DNA from: Botrimarina hoheduenensis
GTDB lineage: Bacteria > Planctomycetota > Planctomycetia > Pirellulales > Lacipirellulaceae
Assembly: GCF_007859815.1 (NCBI RefSeq)
Contig: NZ_SJPH01000010.1
Coordinates: 88,209-152,208, forward strand
Length of the DNA stretch: 64,000 bases
Direction: 5' to 3'
The position numbers and the translations under genes were made by a program. Every line of letters begins with the position of its first letter. Position 1 is the stretch's first letter. Below, in pieces: positions 28,189-38,400 of this stretch. Under the pieces are notes generated by a model. The model worked only from the letters and a program-made list of their open reading frames with translations. It did not search any database and had not been told where the DNA came from.

Positions 28189-29455
28189 CGGCGACGTTCT
28201 CCCCGTTGGATTGTTGCAGCGAAGCCAGGCCCGCCCGGCCACCGCGGCGGAGCGTTGCTATCGAGAAGCTGCCGTAAGTGTGAACACGGTCGCGAGCGTG
28301 CAATTCGTCGGCCAGCTCGCGGTTGTAATCGAGAACCTCGCCCAGCCGGCGCTGGGTACCGTCGATGCGGACCTGGATCGGATCAACAAACTCGCAGATT
28401 ACCGCCGCGCTGCGCCACAGGATCAGGGCCGGGTCGGTCGCCCGATCGATGATCGCCTGCCACTGCTCGGCGAGGATGTCGCGCATGTGCTCCGCCATCC
28501 AGTCCATATGGTCCAGAAGCACAAAGTGCGAGTACTGGTAATCGACGCTCTTGATGTGGTCGAGGATCGTCGTGGTGTGCGTATGGACGCGTTCCGCTAG
28601 GCCGGAAACGCCGGCTGCCTGGTCCCCTTTGAGGCGCGCAAAATTGTCCGGCCGCAAGTACTCGGGGCAGCACTCAGGCGTGTACTCGCCGGTCAAGTAA
28701 ACCCGCCAGAAGTAGTTATCTTTGAGCGGCAGTTCGCTGAACACCGCGTCGAGGCTATCTTCAACGAACTTGGCGATTCCGCCCGGATAGTAGCGCTCGA
28801 GTTGCTTGCGCTGTGCACGGGGAACGCCCAGCAAAGACAGGGCCGCATCTCGCCGCAGGACCCACCGAATCATCGGCCCCCAGAAGGCCGGCTTGACTCT
28901 GGTTTCGTAGAGCTCGCGCTGTTCTTCAACCGTCTGAGCGGCGAGGAGCATCTCGATCTCTTCGCGGATCTTGGCTTTGCGGTTGATGTACCAGTTGATG
29001 CCCGAGGCAAACATGCCGGCCGAGCCGCGGAAGTAAAAGCTCGGACGCCGCCCCTCGCCGAGAAAGAACTTACCGTTCTTGTCCCAGAACTTGCGGCTGG
29101 CCTCGGGCAGATCGTCCCGGACCGCGTCGTTGTAGATGGCGTCCCACTCGTCCGTCTTGCCACGGCCGAAGAGCTGGAAGAAGCGGTCGTAATCAAGGCG
29201 ACGAATCGCGGCGAGCTTGAGGTCCAACAGCGCGTTCTGACGCGGATTGACGTCGACCGTGTCGATACGCTCCGGCGCATCCAGCGCGTAATCCAGTGCG
29301 TTGCAACCGGCCGAAGTGATCACCAGTAGGCGATCGCCCGGTCCGAGCTTGAGCGCGACGCGGTCGAGCCGGGGGTCTTCCCAGCAGGTGTTGTAGACAA
29401 GCTGATTGCCGTGACAGAGCTTAAAGACAGCACGGCTTAAATGGGTCGCCAGCAT
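28127..29455 (-). CDS. btaA: BtaA: SAM:diacylglycerol 3-amino-3-carboxypropyltransferase
   Basis: A 442-residue DUF3419/BtaA enzyme. It transfers the aminocarboxypropyl group of SAM to diacylglycerol to make diacylglyceryl-homoserine, the first step of betaine lipid (DGTS) synthesis. The ATG at 29455 is decided by an AAGGAG ribosome site five bases ahead; a GTG eight codons upstream is less likely. Family blocks are LVYNTCWEDPRLDR, the SAM-binding VITSAGCNALDYAL followed by DTVDVNPRQNALLDLKLA, and in the C-terminal half HFVLLDHMDWM. The last 35 residues look variable and overlap btaB. Upstream by 214 bp is a PlcP/LpxH-like phosphoesterase. Together they form a lipid-substitution unit. Confidence 0.94.
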   Translation of the reverse strand: MLATHLSRAVFKLCHGNQLVYNTCWEDPRLDRVALKLGPGDRLLVITSAGCNALDYALDAPERIDTVDVNPRQNALLDLKLAAIRRLDYDRFFQLFGRGKTDEWDAIYNDAVRDDLPEASRKFWDKNGKFFLGEGRRPSFYFRGSAGMFASGINWYINRKAKIREEIEMLLAAQTVEEQRELYETRVKPAFWGPMIRWVLRRDAALSLLGVPRAQRKQLERYYPGGIAKFVEDSLDAVFSELPLKDNYFWRVYLTGEYTPECCPEYLRPDNFARLKGDQAAGVSGLAERVHTHTTTILDHIKSVDYQYSHFVLLDHMDWMAEHMRDILAEQWQAIIDRATDPALILWRSAAVICEFVDPIQVRIDGTQRRLGEVLDYNRELADELHARDRVHTYGSFSIATLRRGGRAGLASLQQSNGENVADAGAQSAKDSVSPDALAHSG

Positions 29456-29669
29456 GCGGGCTCCTTGCTCGCGCGGCACCGTATTCGGGGGCGACGGGAG
29501 TTTCCTCCCCCCGATCGGCAGGGGATCAATTCCGCGAGTCTAGGGCACCCAAGCAAGGAATAAAAGCGGCAAAGTGCGGGCGACCGCCGGTTAGTAGCGG
29601 GCCCGGATCGCCGTGGGGGTCTGATTATCCCTGTGGGGCTGCTTGGTCCCCCCCCTTTAATGCCCCCGC

Positions 29670-30548
29670 CTAGGCCGGCGGACACTCCCCCTGCGGCAGG
29701 GGGTCGAGTCGGTCGATAAGGTCCCCGTTCTGGCGGATGAGCTCGAAACTGCCATCAGCAAATTCGACCAGCGCAGTGCAGTTCTCCACCCAGTCGCCCG
29801 TGTTGAGATAGGTTACCTCGTCCATGGCCATGATCCGGGGGGAGTGGACGTGTCCACAGATGATCCCCTCGCAACCCGATCGGCGGGCGTCTTCGCGAAG
29901 CTGGTGCTCGAAATCGCTGACGTGCCGTACGAGCTTCTTGACCCGTTGCTTGATCGCCCCGCAGAAGGCGTAAGGGTTGTGCTTTTTGCCGCGTAGCCGG
30001 TTGCCCATCCAGTTGGCGGTCAGCAGCGCGTCATAGGCGTAGGAAGCAACCAGCGAGAGCAGCGGATAGCTCTGCTCGACCCGGTCGTATTGGTCACCAT
30101 GCAGGACCACAAACCGACGCCCGTCGGCGGCCTCATGGATAAAGCGATCGCGGATCTCGATGACGCCGAAGTTGGCGAGGAATCCTCGCAAGAATTCATC
30201 GTGATTTCCCGGCGTGTACATCAGCCGCGACCCGTTGCGCTTGAGCGTCATCATCCGTTGCAGCAGGCGGTCATAAACCGGCAGCCACCGCCAACGACGC
30301 TTCAGCTTCCAGCCATCGATAAAGTCTCCGACCACGTACAGATTGGCCGGCTCGAATCGTTCGAGCAGATCAAGGAGCGCCGCGGCCTGAGAATGCTTGC
30401 AGCCCAAGTGGACATCGCTCACAAAGAGCGAACGCACAACGCGGACTTTTGCGGTTCGCGCAGCAGGGGCTGTTCGAGGTTGCTCGAGGGGGGGCGGCGG
30501 CGATGCAGCAGGTGCCTCGGCGAGCGACATACGATTATCGACGTACAT
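29670..30548 (-). CDS. plcP: LpxH/PlcP-like metallophosphoesterase (COG2908)
   Basis: A 292-residue calcineurin-type phosphoesterase; ATG 30548 chosen, though ATG 30530 and a TTG at 30656 are also in frame and none has a clear ribosome site. After a proline-rich linker the dimetal motifs appear in order: SLFVSDVHLG (DxH), VVGDFIDGWK (GDxxD), YTPGNHDEF (GNHD), VLHGDQYD and GHVHSPR (GHxH). UDP-2,3-diacylglucosamine hydrolase LpxH and the phospholipase C PlcP of Sinorhizobium belong to this group and cannot be separated by motif alone. Because btaA and btaB follow on the same strand, PlcP is favoured: it would release diacylglycerol from phospholipids as BtaA substrate. A candidate Pho-type box lies upstream. 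Confidence 0.8.
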   Translation of the reverse strand: MYVDNRMSLAEAPAASPPPPLEQPRTAPAARTAKVRVVRSLFVSDVHLGCKHSQAAALLDLLERFEPANLYVVGDFIDGWKLKRRWRWLPVYDRLLQRMMTLKRNGSRLMYTPGNHDEFLRGFLANFGVIEIRDRFIHEAADGRRFVVLHGDQYDRVEQSYPLLSLVASYAYDALLTANWMGNRLRGKKHNPYAFCGAIKQRVKKLVRHVSDFEHQLREDARRSGCEGIICGHVHSPRIMAMDEVTYLNTGDWVENCTALVEFADGSFELIRQNGDLIDRLDPLPQGECPPA

Positions 30549-30691
30549 AAGCGGTTCGCTTGGCGGTCGGTGCCGACCGGATGAACCGGCGGCGTGTGGT
30601 AGGGAAGACCCCGTAATCGGCGTTCGACCGATTGTCTCTAAGGTCTTATCAGCCAAGCAGGTTACGTTAGCGCGAGGCTCCCGCAGGAATC

Positions 30692-30721
30692 GCGTTAAGT
30701 TTAGAGGATGTTTGGGTTAAG
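30692..30721 (-). promoter_or_regulatory. Candidate Pho-type direct-repeat box upstream of plcP
   Basis: Read on the minus strand, an octamer CTTAACCC (30714-30721) is followed 22 bp on by CTTAACGC (30692-30699). A degenerate octamer CATCCTCT lies midway, each octamer separated by AAA. This 11-bp period of 8-mers with 3-bp spacers is the layout of cyanobacterial Pho boxes (CTTAACCT repeats). Planctomycete Pho boxes are not defined, so this is tentative. Confidence 0.35.
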
Positions 30722-30763
30722 GCCTGATAGCGGTTTCGTGCTGAGAGGTAGGTCCGTTGAGCA

Positions 30764-31339
30764 TCAACTGTGCATTCGCGGCGGATCGTCGCTGCTTGCC
30801 AGGATTTCTGCTTCGGCGGCGGCGAGCTCGTCGCGGCGAGCCAGCACTTCCTCGGGCGGGGCAAAGTCCCGCGCCAAGCGGGTATAGGTCGAGTGATGGC
30901 GGGCTTCCGATTCAAACAGCCCCTGGTAAAAGACCGCTAGCTCGCGGTCTTCGACGTGCTCAGCGAGCTTCTGAAACCGCTCACAGGAACGCGCCTCGAT
31001 GATCCCTGCAACTAGCAGTCGGTCCACGGCACGGTGCGGCTCCGCCTTGCGAACCAGGTCGTTAAGCTTTCGGCCATAAGCACTTGGTGTAAGCCGCCGG
31101 AACCGCACGCCGCGTTTCTCAAGCAAGTCGAGCACCATGTGGAAGTGCTCGAGTTCCTCGTTGACGATTTCCGTCATCTGCCGGCAAAGCTCGGTATGCT
31201 CGACATAGGCGAAGATTAGATTGAGCGCTGTTCCCGCGGCTTTTTTTTCGCAGTGGGCATGATCGATCAGGATCGCCTCCAGATCGGCATCGACCTGCGC
31301 CAGCCAGCGGCAGTCGGTCTCGGACTGAAGATGGAGCAT
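30764..31339 (-). CDS. miaE: tRNA-(ms2io6A)-hydroxylase MiaE
   Basis: A 191-residue ferritin-like diiron enzyme that hydroxylates the isoprenyl group of modified A37 in tRNAs reading UNN codons. The start MLHLQSETDCRWL is preferred; a longer start adds a hydrophobic leader foreign to the family. Diiron ligands are visible as Glu in IDHAHCEKKAAGTAL, the ExxH pair EELEHFH, Glu in IIEARSCERF and the ExxH motif ESEARHH. It ends 107 bp before the plcP upstream region on the same strand. MiaE needs MiaA and MiaB products as substrate; neither gene is in the window. Identification is good. Confidence 0.92.
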   Translation of the reverse strand: MLHLQSETDCRWLAQVDADLEAILIDHAHCEKKAAGTALNLIFAYVEHTELCRQMTEIVNEELEHFHMVLDLLEKRGVRFRRLTPSAYGRKLNDLVRKAEPHRAVDRLLVAGIIEARSCERFQKLAEHVEDRELAVFYQGLFESEARHHSTYTRLARDFAPPEEVLARRDELAAAEAEILASSDDPPRMHS

Positions 31340-31494
31340 CGCGATCAACGCAAGAAAGAACGCAGAGAGCCACTTAGTACGCCGGTTCCCCAGCGGCACA
31401 AAGCGGGCAGACAGGCTTCATTGCACCGCGGAGGCCGCATCGCCGCAAGGGACTTGCCCCCGGGAGGAACGGGAGGCAGATTTCCGGGAGTGGC

Positions 31495-32373
31495 TTACGA
31501 GCTTTCTTCGAGCAGCCGGTTAGCGTCGCGCCGCACACGGCTCCTGACCACGCCCGGCAACCAGTGAAGCAGACGATACCGCAGTCCTGCACGACGTCCG
31601 ATCGGCGCGATCTCACGCCGCAGAGCGTAAGCTCGGAGCGACTCGCGCGCCACAAATTCTGCCGAAAGTGTGCCTTGATCGCCGCGGGAGGTAACCGCTT
31701 CTGCTAACCGGTCTGCCGTGTAGGAACCGGTTTTGAAGAGACCGGTACGGGTGATGCCCGGTAGCACGGCGGTGGCGGTCATTCCCAGGGGGCCCCACTC
31801 TCCGCGGAGCGTCTGTGTGAGCGTGACTAAGCCGGCTTTGCTGGCGTTGTAGGCCGCAAACCCGGGTGGCGCAAGCGGAGCGAAGATCGACGCCACGTTC
31901 AGAACGCCGATCGGCAAAGGGGGGGCCGACGGTGACGCCGGGCGAGTCGTCGGGGCGGCGGCGGCCAGCAGGGGAGCCATCGCTCGACAACCGAACATCG
32001 CGCCCAGCAGATTCACTTCAACTACCCGGCGCAGCTCGCTCGCAGGCGAGTCGGCCAGCCTGCCGGCGAGCAACACGCCCGCGCAGTTGACAAGAAGGCC
32101 GACGGTTTCTCCCCGGGCGATGAGCTGCTCAGCAAGCGTCTGCCATGCCGTTTCGTCCACGACATCGGCCAGCCAAAGTTCCCCCAGGGCAGGGGGGGGC
32201 AGGGTTTGGAGCGTAGCGGTCAGCGACGCCTCGCACCGATCGCCAAGCACGACTCGATAGCCTCTCTCAGCAAGCGATTGAGAGAGCGCCCTGCCGATCC
32301 CGCCACCGGCCCCGGTGACGATCGCCACGAGAGGCATCGGGTTGGCGGTATCAGCCCGCAAGTTACGCACCAT
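31495..32373 (-). CDS. SDR family oxidoreductase
   Basis: A 292-residue short-chain dehydrogenase. The nucleotide loop is VTGAGGGIGRAL, the NAG motif is LLVNCAGVL, and the catalytic pair appears as YNASK, with serine upstream in NVASIFAPL. A second start 12 codons in (MPLVAIVTG) would give a more usual N-terminus. The insert AAAAPTTRPASPSAPPLP in the middle is proline/alanine-rich and not typical. The end is basic (RSRVRRDANRLLEESS). It follows a small membrane protein gene by 17 bp. Substrate unknown. Confidence 0.88.
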   Translation of the reverse strand: MVRNLRADTANPMPLVAIVTGAGGGIGRALSQSLAERGYRVVLGDRCEASLTATLQTLPPPALGELWLADVVDETAWQTLAEQLIARGETVGLLVNCAGVLLAGRLADSPASELRRVVEVNLLGAMFGCRAMAPLLAAAAPTTRPASPSAPPLPIGVLNVASIFAPLAPPGFAAYNASKAGLVTLTQTLRGEWGPLGMTATAVLPGITRTGLFKTGSYTADRLAEAVTSRGDQGTLSAEFVARESLRAYALRREIAPIGRRAGLRYRLLHWLPGVVRSRVRRDANRLLEESS

Positions 32374-32390
32374 CGCAAGTTTCTAACGGG

Positions 32391-32795
32391 TTAGGCACGC
32401 AGCTTAGTCAGCCAAACCAGCGGCAGCAGAGCAGCAACCGTCGCGGTGAGCAGGCCGGGGAACTTCTCGTCGAACTGGCTTCGGCAGCGATCGCACTTGG
32501 TGAGGTGCTGACGCATTTCGTCGGCTTGCTGGGAGGGCAGGGGGGTCCCTTGGGAAAGATACTTTCCGTAATCATCAAAGCGTTCGACAGCCACTTGGCA
32601 AGTGATCTGAGCGATCGGGGCTGGCTGCTGGAACTGCCGGGGAACGACCAACGCGATCGCGATCAATGCCGCGGCGGTACTAACGATGCCGGCAGCACGC
32701 ACCACTCGCTGGTTGCGCTCGCTTCGCACGAGTCGGCTGCGGAGAGCCTGCAATTCGCCCGGTTCGCACGTCGACCAGTCTTGATTAGTGCTCAT
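32391..32795 (-). CDS. Small membrane protein with CxxC zinc-finger-like motif
   Basis: A 134-residue protein starting after a GCGAGGAC ribosome site. One membrane helix is clear at residues 35-52 (GIVSTAAALIAIALVV) and a second hydrophobic stretch ends the protein (LLTATVAALLPLVWLTKL). Between them is MRQHLTKCDRCRSQFDEKF, an H-x3-C-x2-C arrangement resembling the zinc-binding anti-sigma motif, with Cys-Gln-Val earlier as a possible further ligand. The layout suggests an anti-sigma-like or membrane-sensing protein, but no sigma factor is adjacent. Adjacent to an SDR gene (17 bp). Function not assigned. Confidence 0.7.
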   Translation of the reverse strand: MSTNQDWSTCEPGELQALRSRLVRSERNQRVVRAAGIVSTAAALIAIALVVPRQFQQPAPIAQITCQVAVERFDDYGKYLSQGTPLPSQQADEMRQHLTKCDRCRSQFDEKFPGLLTATVAALLPLVWLTKLRA

Positions 32796-32993
32796 TGCTT
32801 AAGTCCTCGCATCGCTTTACGACCTCCACTTTCTGCCGAAAAATTCCGTCGCCAGTAAAGTGCCCCTCCGTAGCAACCGGCGGGGCAGATCGGTGCGTAT
32901 AGCTAGTATCGGGCTAACTGAGGAAAACTACCGTAATCTGATTCACACAACCTAAATATCTGCTCCAACGATCCTTCGCGGTCTTTGGGCATT

Positions 32994-33710
32994 TCACGAC
33001 GGTTGAGACAGCCCCGGGCCGTTCGCCGCCGCGGCCAATCGGGCCGGAGCGAGCAACACCATGCGGCGTCTGCCGACTTCGACCAGCCCCTCTTGCTGGA
33101 GCTCTCCGAGCACGACCGTGACCGTCTCGCGGGTGCTGCCGATGATGCTGGCAAGATCTTGATGCGAGAGCTTGATCCTCAACCGGACGGCACCGCGTGG
33201 TGACTCGGCGGGCTCGCCGTACTGCTCGGCCAGGTCGGTCAGCAAGCTCACCAGCCGCTGCCGATTCGAGCGAAACATCAGCGACTTCAGCCTCCGCTCG
33301 ATCCTCCGCCGCCGCAGGCCGATCAGCTTGGTAACCCCCAACGCGACCGAGGGGTTTTGCTCGACCAGGGCACGCAACGCGTCGGCTGGCAGCAGCACAA
33401 CCGTCGATTTCTCCGCGGCTTGAGCGAATTCTTCGCGCGGGGTGTCATCAAGGACCGACAGCTCACCGAAAAGCTCTCCCGGTTCGATCAACGCCAGGAT
33501 CGTTTGCTTGCCCTCTTCGGTGACGGAGCCGATCTTGACCCGCCCCTCCGCGAGTACCAGCGCCGCATCGGCCGACTCGGCAGGCAAATAGATCGGCTCA
33601 CCCCGCTTAAAGCGGCGTGTGCGACAACGGGGTTCAAGCCGCGCGATTTCTTCGGGCGTAAGCCGTCGGAAGAGATCGCACTGCTTGAGGAACCAGATCT
33701 CTTCGGTCAT
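32994..33710 (-). CDS. Crp/Fnr family transcriptional regulator
   Basis: A 238-residue cytosolic regulator. The cyclic-nucleotide-like beta barrel covers about residues 10-125 (FKRGEPIYLPAESADAALVL, PGELFGELSVLDD). A long dimer helix follows, then a winged helix with SHQDLASIIGSTRETVTVVLGEL as the recognition region, typical of Crp. The barrel motif GELSVLDDTPREEFAQA keeps Glu but lacks the RSA of cAMP-binding Crp, so a different effector is likely. The N-terminus lacks the cysteine cluster of Fnr. It is monocistronic or leads toward the downstream small genes. Targets unknown. Confidence 0.92.
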   Translation of the reverse strand: MTEEIWFLKQCDLFRRLTPEEIARLEPRCRTRRFKRGEPIYLPAESADAALVLAEGRVKIGSVTEEGKQTILALIEPGELFGELSVLDDTPREEFAQAAEKSTVVLLPADALRALVEQNPSVALGVTKLIGLRRRRIERRLKSLMFRSNRQRLVSLLTDLAEQYGEPAESPRGAVRLRIKLSHQDLASIIGSTRETVTVVLGELQQEGLVEVGRRRMVLLAPARLAAAANGPGLSQPS

Positions 33711-33751
33711 GGGGGGGTACTTCTGACGGCCGGTTGTGACGGTGTCGTGCG

Positions 33752-35122
33752 TCAGGCGCCCGCGAAAGGCGTTTCGGCGTGTCCGCCGGTAGCCCAGTAG
33801 CCGCCACGAGAATGGTCATAGATAGCCTCGCTGCCCCGCTGGCTGTCGTCAACGCGGCCTTGGGCATAAACGGTGTGCCCGCCGACCCACGTGCGCACAG
33901 GCCAGCCGGTGAGTTCGACCCCGTCCCACGGGCTCCAGCCACTTTTGGTCAGTTGTTCGGCATTGCGTACCGTGCGCTTCTCAGCGAGGTCAACCAGGAC
34001 CAAGTCCGCGTCGTAGCCAACTTCGATGCGTCCCTTGCCAACCAGATCCCAGGTGCGTGCCGGGGCGTCGCACATCCAGTGAACCACTTGTCGCAGGGTG
34101 CAGCGGCCGGCGTGGGCTTCGTTCAGCATCAGGGCGAGCGAGTTTTCCACAGCCGGCAGGCCCGATGGCGATGCGGGGTAGGGCTGCCGCTTTTCTTGCA
34201 GCGTGTGGGGGGCGTGATCCGTGGCAATCACTTGCAGGTCGCCCCGCCCCAGGGCCCGCCACAGGGCCGCTCGGTCGGCGGGAGACTTCAACGAGGGATT
34301 CATCTGCACGAGCGTTCCCAGCCGGGCGTAGTCCTCGGTGCTGAATAGCAGATGGTGCGGACAGGCCTCGCCCGTGATCAGGCCCCCCCCCGTCGCGATC
34401 GCCGCACCGATCAACTCGGTTTCGTCTGCGGTCGAGACATGTAGCACATGAAATCGGTGCCGGTGTCGAGCGGACAGATCAATCGCCCGAGCGGTTGCGA
34501 TCCTGGCCGCCGCGTGATCGCGGATGCGTGAATGGTCGGCGACATCCGTCCCGCCACCCAGCCGCGCTGCGTTTGCCCGGACGGTCGCTTCGTCTTCACA
34601 GTGGGCGGTGATCGGCAAGCTCGTGTGCGCGAAGATCCGCTCGAGTGTGTCCGGGTCATCGACCAGCAGGCTGCCGGTGCTCGATCCGATGAAGATCTTG
34701 ATGCCGGGCGTGCGGGTCGCGTTCTGCAACTCTTCCAGGTTGTCGAGCGTGGCTCCCATATAAAACCCATAGTTCACGCAGCACTTGCTGGACGCGAGTG
34801 CTAGCTTCTCGGCAAGCCTCGCACACGTTGTCGTGGTCGGATTGGTATTGGGCATCTCCAGAAACGTGGTCACGCCACCCCGCGCGCAGGCCCGACTGGC
34901 CGAGGCCAGGTCTTCTTTGTGCGTCAGGCCGGGCTCGCGGAAGTGAACCTGATCATCGACCACGCCCGGCAACAAATGCATGCCCGATGCGTCGATGACC
35001 TCGTCCGTGGGAAGCGCGGCCGCCGGATCGATATCGGCGATACGCCCCTTCTCGATCACGACGTCGAGCACGCTCTCGCCTGCGGGGAGCACGACCGTGG
35101 CGTTGCGAATCAGTGTGCGCAT
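33752..35122 (-). CDS. pyrC: Dihydroorotase
   Basis: A 456-residue class I dihydroorotase of pyrimidine synthesis, cyclising carbamoyl aspartate. The start [15 protein letters not shown] is standard; earlier in-frame ATGs would add a hydrophobic leader. The metal-binding pair DQVHFREPG (HxR), EMPNTNP, HCEDE, HVLHVST and ATDHAPH are all visible. The residue normally carboxylated in many class I enzymes is in the GIKIFIGSS region, with a lysine at that place. The C-terminal [10 protein letters not shown] motif completes the barrel. No other pyr gene is adjacent. Secure. Confidence 0.95.
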   Translation of the reverse strand: MRTLIRNATVVLPAGESVLDVVIEKGRIADIDPAAALPTDEVIDASGMHLLPGVVDDQVHFREPGLTHKEDLASASRACARGGVTTFLEMPNTNPTTTTCARLAEKLALASSKCCVNYGFYMGATLDNLEELQNATRTPGIKIFIGSSTGSLLVDDPDTLERIFAHTSLPITAHCEDEATVRANAARLGGGTDVADHSRIRDHAAARIATARAIDLSARHRHRFHVLHVSTADETELIGAAIATGGGLITGEACPHHLLFSTEDYARLGTLVQMNPSLKSPADRAALWRALGRGDLQVIATDHAPHTLQEKRQPYPASPSGLPAVENSLALMLNEAHAGRCTLRQVVHWMCDAPARTWDLVGKGRIEVGYDADLVLVDLAEKRTVRNAEQLTKSGWSPWDGVELTGWPVRTWVGGHTVYAQGRVDDSQRGSEAIYDHSRGGYWATGGHAETPFAGA

Positions 35123-35455
35123 AGCGGACCACATCCAAAAGAAACAGTTGAGCAAACGCCCCAACCCGCGTTGCCCGATGGCCCCACATTCTGTTGCGCC
35201 ACGTTGCGAGTTGGCAACATGCCGCGCTTCGGCAGCAAAGCCGGGGACACGCGGTTGGCGGTCCTGATTAGGCCGACACGCGTGTGATTCGTGACCTAGG
35301 TTTGCACCGGAAGACGGCCTCGGCCGCCTCCCTCACTCCTCCCCCGCGTCATTCCCCTGGCGCAATCCTCCTCTGCTGTCGGCGCTTAGGCGTCGTCCGG
35401 CCAAGACGCCTGACTAGTCAGGCGACGGCCGCGACCCGCCGCGTGCTTTCCCGCC
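35123..35455. other. Divergent intergenic region pyrC / subtilase
   Basis: About 330 bp separating pyrC (left) and the repeat-bearing subtilase (right). No convincing gene, terminator or promoter pair was recognised. Confidence 0.5.
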
Positions 35456-38400
35456 ATGGCCCCACGCCGTAAGACCGCTGCCTCCGCTCGTCCAGCGCTA
35501 CGTCAGCGTTCGCTTGAAGCGCTCGAATCACGGGTCGTGATGTCGGCTGACCCGCTCTCCGAGTCCGCCCTCAGCTTGCTGGCCGCGGAAGAAGCCCCGG
35601 CACTGGTCCTGCATCAGCACACGCTCAATGAAACGCCGCAAGCCGATTTCTTTCTCGGCGGTGCGAGCGGAGCCTTCTTAGAATCCGAGCCGGCGGTTAA
35701 CCCGCATGGCGACGCCGACTTTTGGTTCACTGCCGATACGCAGCTTGACACGGACCTTGATCACCGAATTGAGCAAACCCTAGCGGAAGCCAACAACTTA
35801 ACGGGACAAACACAAGTCGTCAGCAAGTACGGCTTCACGGGTGTCGGCCAAACCGTTGCCGTGATCGATACGGGGATCGCGTACAGCCACTACGCCTTGG
35901 GCGGCGGCCTAGGGGCAGGGTACCGGGTCGTCGGCGGCTGGGACTTTACCGAGGGCGATGCCGACTTCTACGACGAGGGTCCCCAGGGAGGCCACGGCAC
36001 CCACGTTGCGGGCATCGTCGGTGCCGACAATCCGAATGGGGCGCATTCGGGCGTCGCGACCGGAGTCGACCTAGTCGGCCTGCGCGTCTTCGACGACGCC
36101 GGCGCGGGCCGCATGAGCTGGGTTGAGAACGCCCTGCGCTGGGTCATCACCAATCGCACCACGTTTACCAACCCGATCACCGCGATCAACCTCTCGCTTG
36201 GCGTGGAATGGAACTCGGAGAGCACCCCCACTTGGGCCATGCTGGAAGACGAGTTCGCCACGCTCGAGGCCGCAGGGGTCTTCATCTCCGTCTCGGCCGG
36301 CAACAGCTACACGAGCTACAACACTCCCGGTCTGAGCTACCCGGCTTCGAGCGACCACGTTGTTCCGGTCATGTCGACGGACAACAACGGCAACCTGAGC
36401 TACTTCAGCCAGCGCTCGCAATCGGCCATCGCGGCTCCGGGACGGACCATCACCAGCACCGTACCCGACTATCTGGGCAACGACGCGGACACGCTCGATG
36501 ACGATTGGGTGAGCATGTCGGGAACCAGCATGGCCGCTCCCTATGTTGCGGGCGCTAGCGTTCTTGTCCGCGAAGCAATGCAATTTGCGGGTTGGGCCGG
36601 AATCGACCAGTGGGACATCTTCAACCACATGATGTCTACGGCGGACACGTTTTACGATTCCGCTTCGCAAGCCAACTACAAGCGGCTCAACCTCGAAGCG
36701 GCGATCGATGCGATCATGCCGGCTGACGATTACGGCTCCACCGTTGAGACGGCGTACAGCTTAGGCACGGTCACCGCGAACGGCGCACAAACGCAATCGA
36801 TTTTGTCCGGGGCCATCACCACCCTCACCGATGCGGACTACTTTACGTTCACGGCCGGATCAACCGGCACCGTGACCTTCACGGCCAGCGGGCTGACACA
36901 CAATCTGCAAGCCAACTGGACTGGCATCGGTGGAAACGGCTGGACAGAATCGTCGGGCGACGCCTACACCATGGAAGTTTCAGCGGGGCAGACGTACTCG
37001 ATCGCCATCGCGTCGTCGGGCGGTCTGGGATACTACAGCTTGTCGGTCGCCGCCGAATCGATATCGCCCTATCCCACTTGGGGGGTGCTGGCCTCGCAGC
37101 AAACAATTAGCAACGTCGCCGTGGCGGGCGAATCTTGGTATCGCGTGACCGCCGGGCGATCGGGACTGTTTACCGCTGAAGTCTTGCAAGGCGGCGGACA
37201 GATCGCGATCTACGATGGACAGCAGTCGCTGATCGCGGAGGTCAGCCAGCCCGGTGGAGCCCAGCGCTACGACGCCCTCGTGACCGCCGGACAAGAATAT
37301 CACGTCCGCGTTTGGGGCGTGGCGGACCCCACCAGTGTCCGGCTGACCAACGCCCTGACGTTCAACAGCGGCGTCGATATGAGCCTGTTCGGCACCGACG
37401 CGAACGACTCGGTCACCTTCACCGCAGGGTCGAGCACGAACACGGTCTCGCTCAACGGTGTTGCTTACACCCTAGCCGGATCCGGCACGACGGTGCGTTT
37501 CACTGGCAACGTCAACCAACAAGACGTCGTCACAATCAACGCAGGCTCGGGCAACGAACTGTTCACGCTCGGCAAAGGCTACGCCGTTGCCGAATCGTCT
37601 CAAGGCTGGAGCTTCTACGCGATCGGCGTAGCACAAACGACCGCTAACGCGGGCACCGGAAGCGATTACGTCTCGCTCTACGACACAACGGGCAACGACA
37701 ACCTTGTTGCCTGGACCGATCGTGTGGTCATGTACGGCAACGGCTACGTCAACGAGGCGCGCGGCTTCGACGGTGCTTACAGCTACGCCAACGCCGGTGG
37801 AAACGATGTCGCGACATTCTACGACGGAGCGGGCGCTGACTATTTGATCGCCTGGACCGACCGCGTGCTGATGTACGGCACAGGCTATCACAACGAAGCC
37901 CGCGGCTTCGAAGCCACATTTACGCATTCGACCGCGGGCGGAGATGACGTCGCCACCCTGTACGACTCGGCTGGCAATGACCAGTACATCGCCTGGAATG
38001 ACCGCGTGGTCATGTCGGGCAACGGTTACTCGAACGATGTGCGCGGCTTTGGCGCGACCTATGCGAACGCCACCAACGGCGGGAACGACGTCGCCACGCT
38101 CTACGACACCAGCGGCAACGACTACGTCGTGGCTTGGAGCAGTCGCGTGGTGATGTACGGCACCGGCTACATGAACGACGCGCGGGGGTTTGACTCCTCG
38201 TACTCGCACGCGACTGCGGGCGGCGTTGACGTGATCACCTATTACGACACCGCCGGGAACGACAACTTTACCGCCTGGAGTGGCGGATCCGTCATGTACG
38301 GCACGGGCTACACGAACGTCGGCTGGGGCTTCGAGGCAAACTACGCCTCGGCTACAGCGGGCGGGCGTGATATCGCAACAATGTACGACACCCAGGGCAA

